Shown here: in pieces, positions 1 to 9,467 of the stretch
Layout of the letters: each line of letters starts with the position of its first letter
Position numbering within the stretch: the stretch's first letter is position 1
DNA from: JBKECF01 sp047974375
GTDB taxonomy: Bacteria > Bacillota > Clostridia > Lachnospirales > CAMZNU01
Assembly (NCBI GenBank): GCA_047974375.1
Contig: JBKECF010000029.1
Location: forward strand, 1 to 64,000
Length of the DNA stretch: 64,000 nt
Reading direction: 5' to 3'
Translations under genes and position numbers: made by a program
Notes under the pieces: model-generated
The model's input: only the letters and a program-made list of their open reading frames with translations
Told to the model about the DNA's origin: nothing
Databases searched by the model: none

Positions 1-19
1 TTATTGGCTATAATAATTT

Positions 20-300
<281 letters not shown>

Positions 301-422
301 ATGTAATTTCTCCTTCACCTTTTTATTTATTATATCATGACCGAATTCACTTTGTCTTAATTAGTATAACCTATCTAGGTGTTTTTTTGAAAATGTAACA
401 TATGTTTGACAAACCTACATAT

Positions 423-451
423 TTGACTTAAGAAAAATTTTTCTTTATATG
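423..451 (+). promoter_or_regulatory. Putative promoter of the Cys-rich gene
   Basis: TTGACT at 423-428 is followed after 17 nt by TATATG (446-451). The spacer contains the perfect palindrome AAGAAAAATTTTTCTT. It lies about 77 nt ahead of the start at 528. The -10 match is only moderate. Confidence 0.4.
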
Positions 452-527
452 ATAATATTAAGTAGCAAATATTAATATGCAAAATTATTTGATATAAAAT
501 AATTTGTACATAAAAGAAAGGCGAGTT

Positions 528-776
528 ATGAAAAATAGCTATAGATTTTTTAATAATAAAGATTGTAAATATTTCCCATGTCATAAAACAAATAATATAG
601 ATGAATTTAATTGTCTATTTTGTTTTTGTCCTCTACATTATTTAGGAGAGAATTGTGGCGGAAATTTTAAATATTTAAAAGGAAATATAAAAGATTGTTC
701 TAGTTGTATGTTGCCACACCAACCGAATTTTTATGACATAGCAATGAAAAAATTGCGAGATGATAAATTTAGTTAA
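528..776 (+). CDS. Small cysteine-rich metal-binding protein
   Basis: This 82-residue cytoplasmic protein has about nine cysteines, many in closely spaced groups (CKYFPCH; CLFCFCPLHYLGENCGG; CSSCMLPH). The pattern fits the cysteine-rich small domain family (PF04071 type), thought to bind a metal, but no reaction is known. The start at 528 is taken rather than an upstream ATG because an AAAGGCGAG ribosome site precedes it and the MKNSYRFFN opening is family-like. It stands alone before the PHP gene. No role can be given beyond probable zinc or iron binding. Confidence 0.7.
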   Translation: MKNSYRFFNNKDCKYFPCHKTNNIDEFNCLFCFCPLHYLGENCGGNFKYLKGNIKDCSSCMLPHQPNFYDIAMKKLRDDKFS

Positions 777-833
777 TATGAATTATGTGATATACTAATA
801 ATATATTTATGTAAATACAAACAAGGAGGGCAT

Positions 834-1562
834 ATGCAATTTGTAATTGACACACATACACATACTGTAGCCAGTGGCCACGGATATTCAACAGCACAAG
901 AAAATTTTATAAGTGGAGAAAAAAATGGTATGAAGGCCATAGGTCTTAGTGACCATTCTGTTTTAATGCCAGGAGGAGCGGCAGCTTTTCATTTTGCTTG
1001 CCTAGATATACTTCCATCATATATAAATGGTGTTAAACTATATAAGTCCATAGAGCTAAATATATTAGATGAAAATGGAGCGATAGATAATTACGACACA
1101 AATATAGATTGCTATTTATGCAATATAACAGATTATGCCATAGCAAGTTTGCATCCACCATGTATTAATCCTCAGGGACTAAATGCAACAAAAGCACTTA
1201 TAAATGTAATGAACCATAAAGAGATAAATATATTAGGTCATTTAGGTGACCCCAGATACAAATTTGATGTAAATGAAGTAGTAAAGTGTGCAGTAGATAC
1301 AAATACGGCAATAGAGCTAAACGATAAATCTTTAATAAAGGGTCATATGAGATACGATGCTGAATTTACTAGTGAAATATTAGAGGCAGTAATTAAATAC
1401 GGCGCATTTATTACATTTGGCTCAGATGCACATTATTGTGATGATGTAGGTAACTTTAGCCATATCTTGGAATTTATAAAAGATTATACAATAGATGAAA
1501 GTAAATTGTTATGTACTAGTTTAGAAAAGTTTGAACAGTTTATAGGAAGTAAGAGGTCTTAA
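834..1562 (+). CDS. PHP-domain phosphatase, YcdX type
   Basis: This is a 242-residue protein of the polymerase-and-histidinol-phosphatase (PHP) superfamily. It opens with DTHTHT (metal-ligand His8 and His10) and continues with His16, LSDHS, SIELNIL (the acidic ligand), ASLHPP, ILGHLGD and a late FGSDAH. Together these residues make the trinuclear metal site of YcdX-like phosphatases. The length is normal. Ribosome site AAGGAGGG lies 5-6 nt upstream. Its stop is one base before the TTG start of pcrA, so the two are probably translated together. The physiological substrate is unknown for the family. Confidence 0.8.
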   Translation: MQFVIDTHTHTVASGHGYSTAQENFISGEKNGMKAIGLSDHSVLMPGGAAAFHFACLDILPSYINGVKLYKSIELNILDENGAIDNYDTNIDCYLCNITDYAIASLHPPCINPQGLNATKALINVMNHKEINILGHLGDPRYKFDVNEVVKCAVDTNTAIELNDKSLIKGHMRYDAEFTSEILEAVIKYGAFITFGSDAHYCDDVGNFSHILEFIKDYTIDESKLLCTSLEKFEQFIGSKRS

Positions 1563-1563
1563 T

Positions 1564-3756
1564 TTGGATTTATTAGAAGGTTTAAATGAAAAACAAAAAG
1601 AAGGGGTTTTAGCAATGGATGGACCCGTGCTTTTATTAGCTGGAGCTGGCTCCGGTAAAACAAGAGTGCTGACTCACCGTATTGCATATATGATAGAAAA
1701 TGGGGTTTCTCCTTATAATATATTGGCGATTACTTTTACCAATAAAGCAGCGAAAGAAATGAAAGAAAGAGTTGGTCGAGTAACATCAGAGGGGGGAAAT
1801 GTATGGGTTGCAACTTTTCACTCTACTTGTGTAAGAATTTTACGTAGAGAAATAGATTTAATTGGGTTCAATACAAATTTTACAATTTACGATACAGATG
1901 ACTCCAAAAGGCTCTTAAAAGAGTGTTTAAAAGAATTAAATATAGATGAAAAACAATTCCCTGTAAATACAGTATTAAGTGCTATAGGGAGTGCAAAAGA
2001 TGAACTTCTATCGCCAAAACAATACCAAAAAAATGTAGGTAATGACTATATGGGAGAGGTTTGCGGTAGAGTTTATGAGTTGTATCAACAAAAGTTGGGA
2101 AATAACAACGCATTGGATTTTAATGACTTAATATATTATACAATTGAAGTGTTTACAACAAACCCTCAGGTTCTAGAGGGGTATCAAGATAGATTTAAAT
2201 ATATAATGGTAGATGAATACCAAGATACAAACTATGCTCAATATCAATTAGTAAGGCTTTTATCAGCTAAATACAAAAATTTATGTGTAGTAGGTGACGA
2301 TGACCAGTCTATTTATGGATGGCGTGGAGCTAATATTGACAATATTTTGAATTTTGAAAAAGACTTTCAAGATACAGTGGTTATTAAACTGGAGCAGAAC
2401 TATCGTTCTACACAAATTATATTAAATTCGGCTAATATGGTTATAAAAAATAATATAGGGCGTAAGCGTAAAACTTTATGGACTTCTCAAGACCAAGGAG
2501 AAAAAATAAAATTTATGCAAGCAAACACAGACTATGAAGAGGGGATGTTTATAGGGGAAACCATAAAACGCTCTGTAAATGAGGGTAAAGCATATAGTGA
2601 TTTTGCTATATTGTATAGGACAAATTCCCAATCCAGACAAATAGAAGACCAGTTAGTTAAATTAGGCATGCCCTACAAACTTTTAGGTGGAACGAGATTC
2701 TACGAGCGAAAAGAAATAAAGGATGTATTGGCATATTTACGTTTATTACACAATAATTTTGACGAAATAGCATTAAAAAGAATAATAAACATTCCTAAAA
2801 GGGGCATAGGTGCTGCTACATTAGGGCGATTAGTTGAATATTCTTTAGCTTTAAATATAAGTTTGTACGATGCATTAAAAGATATAGAATATATAGATTT
2901 AGGAAGCAAGAAAAAAACTGTTGCTGACTTTGCAAATACTATTTTCTATTTAAGAAAATACGCCGATTCTCATACCATAGACGAATTAATAATTGAGCTA
3001 CTAGAAAAAATAAATTATAAAGACTATTGTAATTTAGAGGGGATTTTTGAAGGCCAAAAAAGAATGGAAAATATTAATGAGTTTGTCACAAAGGCAAGTG
3101 AATTTTCTTTGATTTCTGAGGATAACTCCTTAGGTGCTTTTTTAGAAGACATAGCTCTAGTTGCTGATATAGATAATTATGAAGAAAGTGATGATGCTGT
3201 AGTATTAATGACATTACACAGTAGTAAGGGCTTAGAATTTGATACTGTTTTTATTGCAGGCTTTGAAGATGGGCTTTTCCCTTCCTATAGAAGTATAGAC
3301 AGTGGCGAGGATAAGGAACTAGAGGAAGAAAGACGACTTTGTTACGTTGGTATAACTCGAGCAGAAAAGAACTTATATATAACATGTTGCCAAAGTAGAA
3401 TGCAATTCAATAATATTCGTAGATATCCTATTTCGAGGTTTTTTAAGGAAATACCCGCAGAGATGATAGAAGACTTAAGTGCTAGTAAAATATCTAGAAT
3501 TAGCATAGAGCCAATTGTACAAACTAAGGATGACTACAAGTCCAATGTAAACAGGTTAAAGGAATATATGAAAAAAAATCATACAGCGAAAAAAATTGAC
3601 TTTGAAATTGGCGATAAAATAAGACAAATGAAATATGGTGTAGGTACAGTAGTTGATATAAATGATGGTGGAGCAGATTTTGAAGTAACTATAGATTTTG
3701 AAAAATATGGAAGAAAAAAATTAATGGCAAAGCTATCTAAGTTGAAAAAAATGTAA
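1564..3756 (+). CDS. pcrA: ATP-dependent DNA helicase PcrA (UvrD/Rep family)
   Basis: This is a superfamily 1A 3'-5' helicase of 730 residues that unwinds DNA in repair and rolling-circle replication. Visible motifs: Walker A GAGSGKT (27-33), motif Ia (AITFTNKAA), Walker B VDEYQDT (216-222), GDDDQSIYGWRGA (244-256), the LEQNYRST motif, TLHSSKGLEFDTV and the VGITRAEK motif. The C-terminus has the small basic domain EIGDKIRQMKYGVGTV seen in PcrA. The start is TTG: the N-terminus MDLLEGLNEKQ matches the family, AAGAGG lies upstream, and there is no room for another start after the PHP stop. Confidence 0.95.
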   Translation: MDLLEGLNEKQKEGVLAMDGPVLLLAGAGSGKTRVLTHRIAYMIENGVSPYNILAITFTNKAAKEMKERVGRVTSEGGNVWVATFHSTCVRILRREIDLIGFNTNFTIYDTDDSKRLLKECLKELNIDEKQFPVNTVLSAIGSAKDELLSPKQYQKNVGNDYMGEVCGRVYELYQQKLGNNNALDFNDLIYYTIEVFTTNPQVLEGYQDRFKYIMVDEYQDTNYAQYQLVRLLSAKYKNLCVVGDDDQSIYGWRGANIDNILNFEKDFQDTVVIKLEQNYRSTQIILNSANMVIKNNIGRKRKTLWTSQDQGEKIKFMQANTDYEEGMFIGETIKRSVNEGKAYSDFAILYRTNSQSRQIEDQLVKLGMPYKLLGGTRFYERKEIKDVLAYLRLLHNNFDEIALKRIINIPKRGIGAATLGRLVEYSLALNISLYDALKDIEYIDLGSKKKTVADFANTIFYLRKYADSHTIDELIIELLEKINYKDYCNLEGIFEGQKRMENINEFVTKASEFSLISEDNSLGAFLEDIALVADIDNYEESDDAVVLMTLHSSKGLEFDTVFIAGFEDGLFPSYRSIDSGEDKELEEERRLCYVGITRAEKNLYITCCQSRMQFNNIRRYPISRFFKEIPAEMIEDLSASKISRISIEPIVQTKDDYKSNVNRLKEYMKKNHTAKKIDFEIGDKIRQMKYGVGTVVDINDGGADFEVTIDFEKYGRKKLMAKLSKLKKM

Positions 3757-3770
3757 AGTGAAGTGATACT

Positions 3771-4877
3771 ATGAATTATCGTGATACAGTTTTAGAAATA
3801 AATATGGATAATGCTTTTCATAATTTAGATATTTTGAAAGGTTTAAATGGTAATAAAAAAGTAATAGGTGTAGTAAAGGCGAATGCCTATGGTCACGGGT
3901 TAATTACCTTTTCCAAAATGTTAGAACAATATAGTCGAGTAGATTATTTAGGAACAGCAACTTTAGATGAGGCTGTTGCTCTAAGGGAAAAAGGTGTGGA
4001 GCTACCAATTATTGTTTTAGGTGGAGTAAGCCCTAAATATTTAAACACGGCTTATAAATATAATATTATTCTAACATGCCACAATGAATTATTTGCCAGA
4101 GAATTAAAAACTTTTGGCAAGGCACTAAAGATACATATAAAAGTTGACACGGGAATGAATAGAATAGGTTTTAAAACTTTATGTGAGTTTAACAAGGCTT
4201 TAAAAATAATAAAAGGCTCCAAGGCGAAAATAACAGGCGTTTATACACATTTTTCCAGTGCCGACGATAGCGAAGACTTTACTAACTATCAAATTAGTGC
4301 CTTTAAAGAGCATTTGCAATATATGGATGAAGATGTATTAATACATTGCCAGAATACAGCTGGTTCTTTGAATTTCCCTAATTTAAATTTTGTAAATGCC
4401 ATACGTCCAGGAGTTGGGATATATGGTATAAATGTAGGATTTAAAGAGATAGATCTAAGGGAATTAGTTACATTAAAAACTAACATAGTGCATATTAAGG
4501 AAGTAGATAAAGGCGAGTACATTGGTTACAACAGAACTTTTAAAACAGAAAAACCAACTTTTATAGGCACAATTCCCATAGGCTATGGCGACGGCTTTAA
4601 AAGGTGCTATAAGGGAACTAGAGTATTAGTAAATGGTAAACTGTTTCCCATAAGAGGGAATATTTGTATGGACCAAACAATTATAGAAGTAGATGAATAT
4701 GAAAAAACAGGAGATGTAGTTACCTTAATAGGCGAAAATATGACCATAGATATGATTAGTAAAAAAACTTATATATCGCCTTATGAAATATTAACATCAT
4801 TGTCTAGCCGATTGTACAAGGAGTTTTATGTTAAGGGTAAATTGATTTTAACAGAAAATCAAATTTTGGAAAGTTAG
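3771..4877 (+). CDS. alr: Alanine racemase
   Basis: This is a PLP-dependent fold-type III enzyme that converts L-alanine to D-alanine for peptidoglycan. It has 368 residues, normal for Alr. The PLP lysine is Lys36 in VVKANAYGHG. The second catalytic base is Tyr272 in IPIGYGDGF, contributed across the dimer. KVDTGMNRIGF and RPGVGIYG are further family motifs. It starts 14 nt after the pcrA stop with a weak ribosome site (GTGAAGTG), consistent with operon expression. Nothing unusual was seen. Confidence 0.95.
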   Translation: MNYRDTVLEINMDNAFHNLDILKGLNGNKKVIGVVKANAYGHGLITFSKMLEQYSRVDYLGTATLDEAVALREKGVELPIIVLGGVSPKYLNTAYKYNIILTCHNELFARELKTFGKALKIHIKVDTGMNRIGFKTLCEFNKALKIIKGSKAKITGVYTHFSSADDSEDFTNYQISAFKEHLQYMDEDVLIHCQNTAGSLNFPNLNFVNAIRPGVGIYGINVGFKEIDLRELVTLKTNIVHIKEVDKGEYIGYNRTFKTEKPTFIGTIPIGYGDGFKRCYKGTRVLVNGKLFPIRGNICMDQTIIEVDEYEKTGDVVTLIGENMTIDMISKKTYISPYEILTSLSSRLYKEFYVKGKLILTENQILES

Positions 4878-4915
4878 ATATAAATTTATATTTGTAATTA
4901 TAAAAGGGGGATGAA

Positions 4916-5899
4916 ATGAGTACAATAAAAAATATTGCAGAAGAAGCAGGTGTTTCCTTGGCAACGGTTTCACGTGTTTTAAATTATGACTCTAGTTTAT
5001 CCATAACTAAAGAGAAAAGACAAAAGATTTTTGAAATTGCCGAGGGTGTTAACTACAAGACCCCGAGGCAAAGGAAGAAAAAGGAAAAGGGTATTAAAGA
5101 AAAAGTAGTTATATATCATTGGTATACAGAGGAAGAAGAGCTACAGGATACATATTATTTATCTATTCGTTTAGGTATAGAAAAAAAATGCATGAAGGAA
5201 AATATAGAGGTAGTAAAGGTCTTTAGGCAAGATAAATTGCCTAAAGAAAATATAAGTGGGGTAATTGCCCTTGGGAAGTTTTCAAAAGATGAAATAAAAA
5301 AACTAATAAAGTACAATGAAAATATTATTTTTGTAGATGATGATTATAGTGACGAGTTTGATTCTGTAACTATAGACTTTAAAGATTCTATGAATAAAAT
5401 ATTTAGTTTCCTTGAAAGTAAGGGTATAAACAATATTGGGTACATAGGAGGACTAGATTATATAGGAGAGCTAAGAATACCTATTGGGGAAAAGCGTCAA
5501 GCCTATTTTAAAGAATATTTGTTAAATAAAGATGCATTAAATGAAGACAATATTTATATTGGGGAATTTGTTGTAGATAGCGGCTATGAATTAATGAAGA
5601 AAGCCATAGATGACGACCATTTACCAGAAGCTTTTTTTATAGCAAGTGATAACATGGCATTGGGAGCTTTTCGTGCACTTTACGAAAGCGGTTTAAAAGT
5701 ACCAGAAGATATAGCTATAATAGGTTTTAACGATATACCAACAAGCGAGTACACTATTCCACCTCTAACAACAATAAAAGTTTATACTGAATTTATGGGG
5801 GAAACATCTGTGGGGCTATTAATTGAGAGGATAAAAGGTAGGATACTAACAAAAAAAGTAATAATTCCTACAAAATTAATAAAAAGACAAAGTGTTTGA
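4916..5899 (+). CDS. LacI/GalR-family transcriptional regulator
   Basis: This repressor-type regulator has 327 residues. The N-terminal helix-turn-helix is STIKNIAEEAGVSLATVSRVLN followed by the hinge. The rest is a periplasmic-binding-protein-like sugar domain ending in DIAIIGFNDIPTSEYTIPPLTT. The YHWYTEEEELQDTYYLSIR segment is reminiscent of the EbgR/MsmR subgroup. The basic hinge (RQRKKKEKGIKEK) is unusually lysine-rich. AAAGGGGG precedes the start. It lies 38 nt after alr and 66 nt before the SGNH hydrolase, whose gene it may control (inference from position). Confidence 0.85.
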   Translation: MSTIKNIAEEAGVSLATVSRVLNYDSSLSITKEKRQKIFEIAEGVNYKTPRQRKKKEKGIKEKVVIYHWYTEEEELQDTYYLSIRLGIEKKCMKENIEVVKVFRQDKLPKENISGVIALGKFSKDEIKKLIKYNENIIFVDDDYSDEFDSVTIDFKDSMNKIFSFLESKGINNIGYIGGLDYIGELRIPIGEKRQAYFKEYLLNKDALNEDNIYIGEFVVDSGYELMKKAIDDDHLPEAFFIASDNMALGAFRALYESGLKVPEDIAIIGFNDIPTSEYTIPPLTTIKVYTEFMGETSVGLLIERIKGRILTKKVIIPTKLIKRQSV

Positions 5900-5965
5900 A
5901 TTTTAGTTACTATATGTAGATTATTTGGTATAATATTAATATAAAAAAGAAAGCAGGTGCACAAA

Positions 5966-7054
5966 ATGGAATGGAATTCAAGTTTTTATGTTTGTCATAT
6001 GAAAATGTTTAAATTTAACAATATGGAAAATAGGACAATACGACTTAATTTACCAAATAATTTGCAGGGAGATAAAGTTAGATTATTATTTTCAAATGAA
6101 TTAGGTCAGTCTAAGGCATATGTGAAAAATATTTTGCTTAACAATGCAAAGGTAACATTTAATGGCAAGGAGGAATTGGAAATACCTGTGGGTGAAGAAA
6201 TCTATTCAGACCCATTAGATTTTACATATAGTGATAACATACAAATTACTTACTTCCTACCAAAGCAAAAAATAATTTATAGTGGGAATAATACAGGGAG
6301 TTTTAGCGAACATTCTAAAAGAGGTGTAAAGGAACAGAACTTTGTTTCTACAACTGGACTGTCATTTTTGTTTGATGTAGACCATTTTTCTATTAATTCT
6401 CCTATTCCTTTGTTTAAAGCTGTGGAAATTTATGGGGAGGCAAGAGTCATTTCTTGTTTTGGGGATTCTATAACAGCAGGCTGTCAGTGGTTTGACTGCT
6501 TACAAAGGAATATATATAGTGATTTCCATAATATATCCATGGGCAATGCAGGTATATCCGGAAATAGAATGAATTCAGACTCCCCTGCTAAATTCAGGGG
6601 TCATTTAGGTAAATCTGGTATATCTCGTTTTGAAAAAGATGTATTGGAAATAAAAGGCGTAAGTCATTGTATTATTTCTATAGGTACAAATGATATAGGC
6701 TTTCCAAATACTATTTGGTCAAATGAAAAAATAATTCCAAAGCCTAAGGAGCTTATAAAGAGTTACAAAATATTAACAGATAAATGTAAGGCACAAAACA
6801 TAAAAACTATAGGTATTGGAATATTACCAAGGGATGATAAAGACTTTAGCCCTGAAAAAAATGAAATAAGGCTACAAGTTAATGAGGAGCTTTACAATTC
6901 AGGCTTTTTTGACCTTGCCCTAAATTGCGATAAGGTCTTTGGAGCTGACAAAGTTAATAGAGATTATTATAGTAAAGACATTCTTCATTTAAGCAAAGCT
7001 GGTGGCGAAGCTTTGGGTCAATATATATATGAAAATATTAAATTTATGTTTTAA
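5966..7054 (+). CDS. SGNH/GDSL-family hydrolase (XynE-like)
   Basis: A predicted carbohydrate or lipid esterase of 362 residues. A non-catalytic beta region (about 1-150) is followed by the SGNH fold: block I CFGDSITAG (Ser nucleophile), block II with MGNAGISGNRM, block III SIGTNDIGF, and block V with DILHLSKAGG (Asp-x-x-His). GNAGISGNR and the RFEKDVL context resemble the XynE-like subgroup linked to xylan or acetyl-sugar deacetylation. There is no signal peptide, so it should act inside the cell. ATG at 5966 is preferred over GTG at 5957 because AGCAGGTG is well spaced from it. An extended -10 (TTGGTATAAT) lies about 30 nt upstream. Confidence 0.8.
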   Translation: MEWNSSFYVCHMKMFKFNNMENRTIRLNLPNNLQGDKVRLLFSNELGQSKAYVKNILLNNAKVTFNGKEELEIPVGEEIYSDPLDFTYSDNIQITYFLPKQKIIYSGNNTGSFSEHSKRGVKEQNFVSTTGLSFLFDVDHFSINSPIPLFKAVEIYGEARVISCFGDSITAGCQWFDCLQRNIYSDFHNISMGNAGISGNRMNSDSPAKFRGHLGKSGISRFEKDVLEIKGVSHCIISIGTNDIGFPNTIWSNEKIIPKPKELIKSYKILTDKCKAQNIKTIGIGILPRDDKDFSPEKNEIRLQVNEELYNSGFFDLALNCDKVFGADKVNRDYYSKDILHLSKAGGEALGQYIYENIKFMF

Positions 7055-7066
7055 AAGGGAGATAAT

Positions 7067-7687
7067 ATGAAAGTACTATTAATTAATGGAAGCCCAAAGG
7101 GTAAGGGCAGCACCTTTAGTGCGCTTTCAGAAGTCTGTAAAATATTTATAAAAAATGCCATAGAGTGGGAAATACTAAGTGTGGGAAGGGAGCCTATAAG
7201 GGATTGCATTGGCTGTGGTAAGTGTAGAGAACTGAAAAAATGTGCCTTTAATGATGTAGTTAATGAAATAGCTGAAAAAGCACAGGGCTTTGATGGCTTT
7301 GTATTTGGTACGCCTGTTTATTATGCGCATCCTACAGGGAGTATTCTTGCTTTATTAGATAGACTTTTTTATGCCAATTCTATAAATTTTAGGCATAAAC
7401 CGGCTGCAGCTATTGCTGTAGCCAGAAGAGCAGGGGCAGTTGCCTCTATAGATGTAATAAATAAATATTTTACCATAAGTGAAATGCCAATAGTTTCAGC
7501 CAGATATTGGAATGGTGTTTATGGAAGAGATAGCGACGATGTGCCTAAAGATGATGAGGGCATGGAAAATATGCGCATACTTGGAGAAAATATGACATGG
7601 ATGCTTAAGTGTATTGATTTAGGCAAAAGAAATAATATATTGCCACCGGTAAATAATAAAGAAAAATGGACACATTTTATACGATAA
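7067..7687 (+). CDS. Flavodoxin-fold NAD(P)H-dependent oxidoreductase
   Basis: This 206-residue protein of the NADPH-dependent FMN reductase/iron-sulfur flavoprotein superfamily has the FMN phosphate loop LINGSPKGKGST at its start and the GTPVYYAHPTGSI segment that contacts the flavin ring. A CIGCGKCRELKKC cluster (about residues 46-58) is like the cysteine motif of iron-sulfur flavoproteins, so a 4Fe-4S cluster is possible. It lies 12 nt after the SGNH hydrolase and is probably cotranscribed. The substrate is unknown. Confidence 0.8.
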   Translation: MKVLLINGSPKGKGSTFSALSEVCKIFIKNAIEWEILSVGREPIRDCIGCGKCRELKKCAFNDVVNEIAEKAQGFDGFVFGTPVYYAHPTGSILALLDRLFYANSINFRHKPAAAIAVARRAGAVASIDVINKYFTISEMPIVSARYWNGVYGRDSDDVPKDDEGMENMRILGENMTWMLKCIDLGKRNNILPPVNNKEKWTHFIR

Positions 7688-7850
7688 AAAAGGGGCTGTC
7701 GGGAAAAGAAAAAACCTTGGTGCTTTGCCCCAAGCCATTGGTCGTAAAGTCTTGATTTATTGCTTAGGCAAGCAACTATCCCCACAAGCTTTTATAAAAG
7801 TTGGTAGCAGACTTGGTTGCAGGCTGCAGGCTTGAGCAAAATTTTATTTA
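7688..7850. other. Intergenic stretch with possible mobile-element remnant
   Basis: There is no open frame of note here. The stretch is less AT-rich than its surroundings and starts with GGGGCTGTCGGGAAAAG, a form seen at the ends of some Firmicute transposons. It contains short self-complementary pieces (CTTGG/CCAAG, CTTTTATAAAAG, TTGC...GCAA). No transposase code is left. Interpreted, with low certainty, as a decayed element. Confidence 0.3.
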
Positions 7851-7880
7851 AAAAAGAGCGAAAACCCCATCGCTCTTTTT
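7851..7880. terminator. Bidirectional terminator hairpin (GAGCGA family)
   Basis: AAAAAGAGCGA (7851-7861) pairs perfectly with TCGCTCTTTTT (7870-7880) around an 8-nt loop. It sits between the flavoprotein gene (plus) and serS (minus) and has A/T tails on both sides. A near-identical copy lies at 58309-58338 in the other orientation. Confidence 0.8.
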
Positions 7881-7964
7881 GTACTTTTATATAAATTTAT
7901 TAAAATTGCCTTTTAATATAGTAATATTTTTTATTTCAAGACAGTTCTTTTGAGGTTTTGAATT

Positions 7965-9251
7965 TTATTTGTTTGGTATAAGTTTTTCTGTGCCACCCAT
8001 ATACATTTGTAGTGGCTTTGGTATATTTACACTGCCATCCTCATTTAAATTATTTTCTAAAAATGCAATTAGCATACGTGGTGGGGCTACAACTGTATTA
8101 TTTAGGGTATGGCAGAATTCTTTGCCAGATTCTCCAGCGTATTTTATATTTAATCTTCTGGCTTGAGCTTCGCCTAGGTTTGAACAGCTACCTACTTCGA
8201 AATATTTCTTCTGGCGAGGGGACCAAGCTTCTATGTCTACAGATTTAACTTTTAGATCGGCTAAGTCTCCAGAGCAACATTCCAATGTACGAACAGGCAC
8301 ACCTAATGAACGGAATAAGTCTACTGTGTATTTCCACATTTTATGATACCAATCCATGCTATCATCGGCTTTACATATAACAACCATTTCTTGCTTTTCA
8401 AATTGGTGTATGCGATATACACCACGCTCTTCTATACCATGTGCGCCTTTTTCTTTTCTAAAGCATGGTGAGTAACTTGTAAGGGTATGGGGTAGAGTTT
8501 TTTCATCTACAGTTGTATCAATGTATTTACCAATCATAGAATGTTCGCTTGTGCCAATTAAAAATAAATCTTCTCCTTCAATTTTATACATCATGGAGTC
8601 CATTTCGGTAAAACTCATTACACCACTTACCACATTACTTCTAATCATAAAAGGTGGAATGCAATATGTAAAGCCGTTGTTTATCATAAAATCTCTAGCA
8701 TAACTAGTCATTGCGGAATGTAATCTTGCAATATCTCCTAATAAATAGTAAAAACCATTACCAGCAACTTTTCCTGCAGACTCTAAGTCGATGCCATTAA
8801 ATGTTGCCATTATATCTGTATGGTATGGGATTTCATAGCTTGGTACAACTGGTTCGCCGAATTTTTCTAGTTCCACATTTTCGCTATCATCTTTACCTAT
8901 TGGAACGCTATTATCAATTATATTAGGAATAGTCATCATTATAGTAGTTATTTTTTCGCCTACTTCTTTTTCTTGAACTTCTAGTTCGCCCAGTTTTTTT
9001 GCGAAGTCAGCTACTTGGTTTTTAATTACTTCTGCCTCTTCTTTTTTGCCTTGACCCATTAATTGGCCTATTTCTTTAGATAGGGAATTTCTTTTTGCTC
9101 GAAGTGTATCGGCTTCCGTTTGAGCGTTACGGCGAGTAATGTCTAATTCTATTACTTCATCAACTAAGTTTACTTTGCCTTCTTGAAATTTTTTCTTCAT
9201 GTTATTTTTAACTACATCGGGATTTTCTCGTATAAATTTAATATCTAACAT
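7965..9251 (-). CDS. serS: Seryl-tRNA synthetase, divergent type
   Basis: This class II synthetase charges tRNA-Ser. It has 428 residues: an N-terminal antiparallel coiled coil (about 1-110, with DITRRNAQTEADTLRAKRNS) and a C-terminal catalytic core. Motif 2 is CFRKEKGAHGIEERGVYRIH with QFEKQE, and motif 3 includes PPRMLIAFLEN. The serine-site loop reads GTSEHSM rather than the usual bacterial PTAEVP, and the KGAHG and AGNGFYYLLGDIARL wording is closer to archaeal/eukaryotic SerRS. AAGGAG precedes the start. No T-box leader is visible upstream. It is the only synthetase seen in the window. Confidence 0.9.
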   Translation of the reverse strand: MLDIKFIRENPDVVKNNMKKKFQEGKVNLVDEVIELDITRRNAQTEADTLRAKRNSLSKEIGQLMGQGKKEEAEVIKNQVADFAKKLGELEVQEKEVGEKITTIMMTIPNIIDNSVPIGKDDSENVELEKFGEPVVPSYEIPYHTDIMATFNGIDLESAGKVAGNGFYYLLGDIARLHSAMTSYARDFMINNGFTYCIPPFMIRSNVVSGVMSFTEMDSMMYKIEGEDLFLIGTSEHSMIGKYIDTTVDEKTLPHTLTSYSPCFRKEKGAHGIEERGVYRIHQFEKQEMVVICKADDSMDWYHKMWKYTVDLFRSLGVPVRTLECCSGDLADLKVKSVDIEAWSPRQKKYFEVGSCSNLGEAQARRLNIKYAGESGKEFCHTLNNTVVAPPRMLIAFLENNLNEDGSVNIPKPLQMYMGGTEKLIPNK

Positions 9252-9467
9252 TTCTGCTCCTTAGGTTGTATATTTTGAATTGGTTTATCTTTCTTTTAAT
9301 ATTATAGTTATTGCTATTGGAAACTGTCAAGCCTTTTATAGATTTTATCCTAGTGAAACACATGAATAAAAAACACACGAAAGATAGCAAGCAATTTACG
9401 TTTTTTTGTGGTATAATATAAATATAAAATGGTGGGATATATTAGTTTATAGTAAGGAGGGAATAAT

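Noticed and set aside
9252..9467. T-box leader for serS
   Set aside because: No AGGGTGGNACCGCG-type T-box sequence and no terminator/antiterminator pair could be found upstream of serS.
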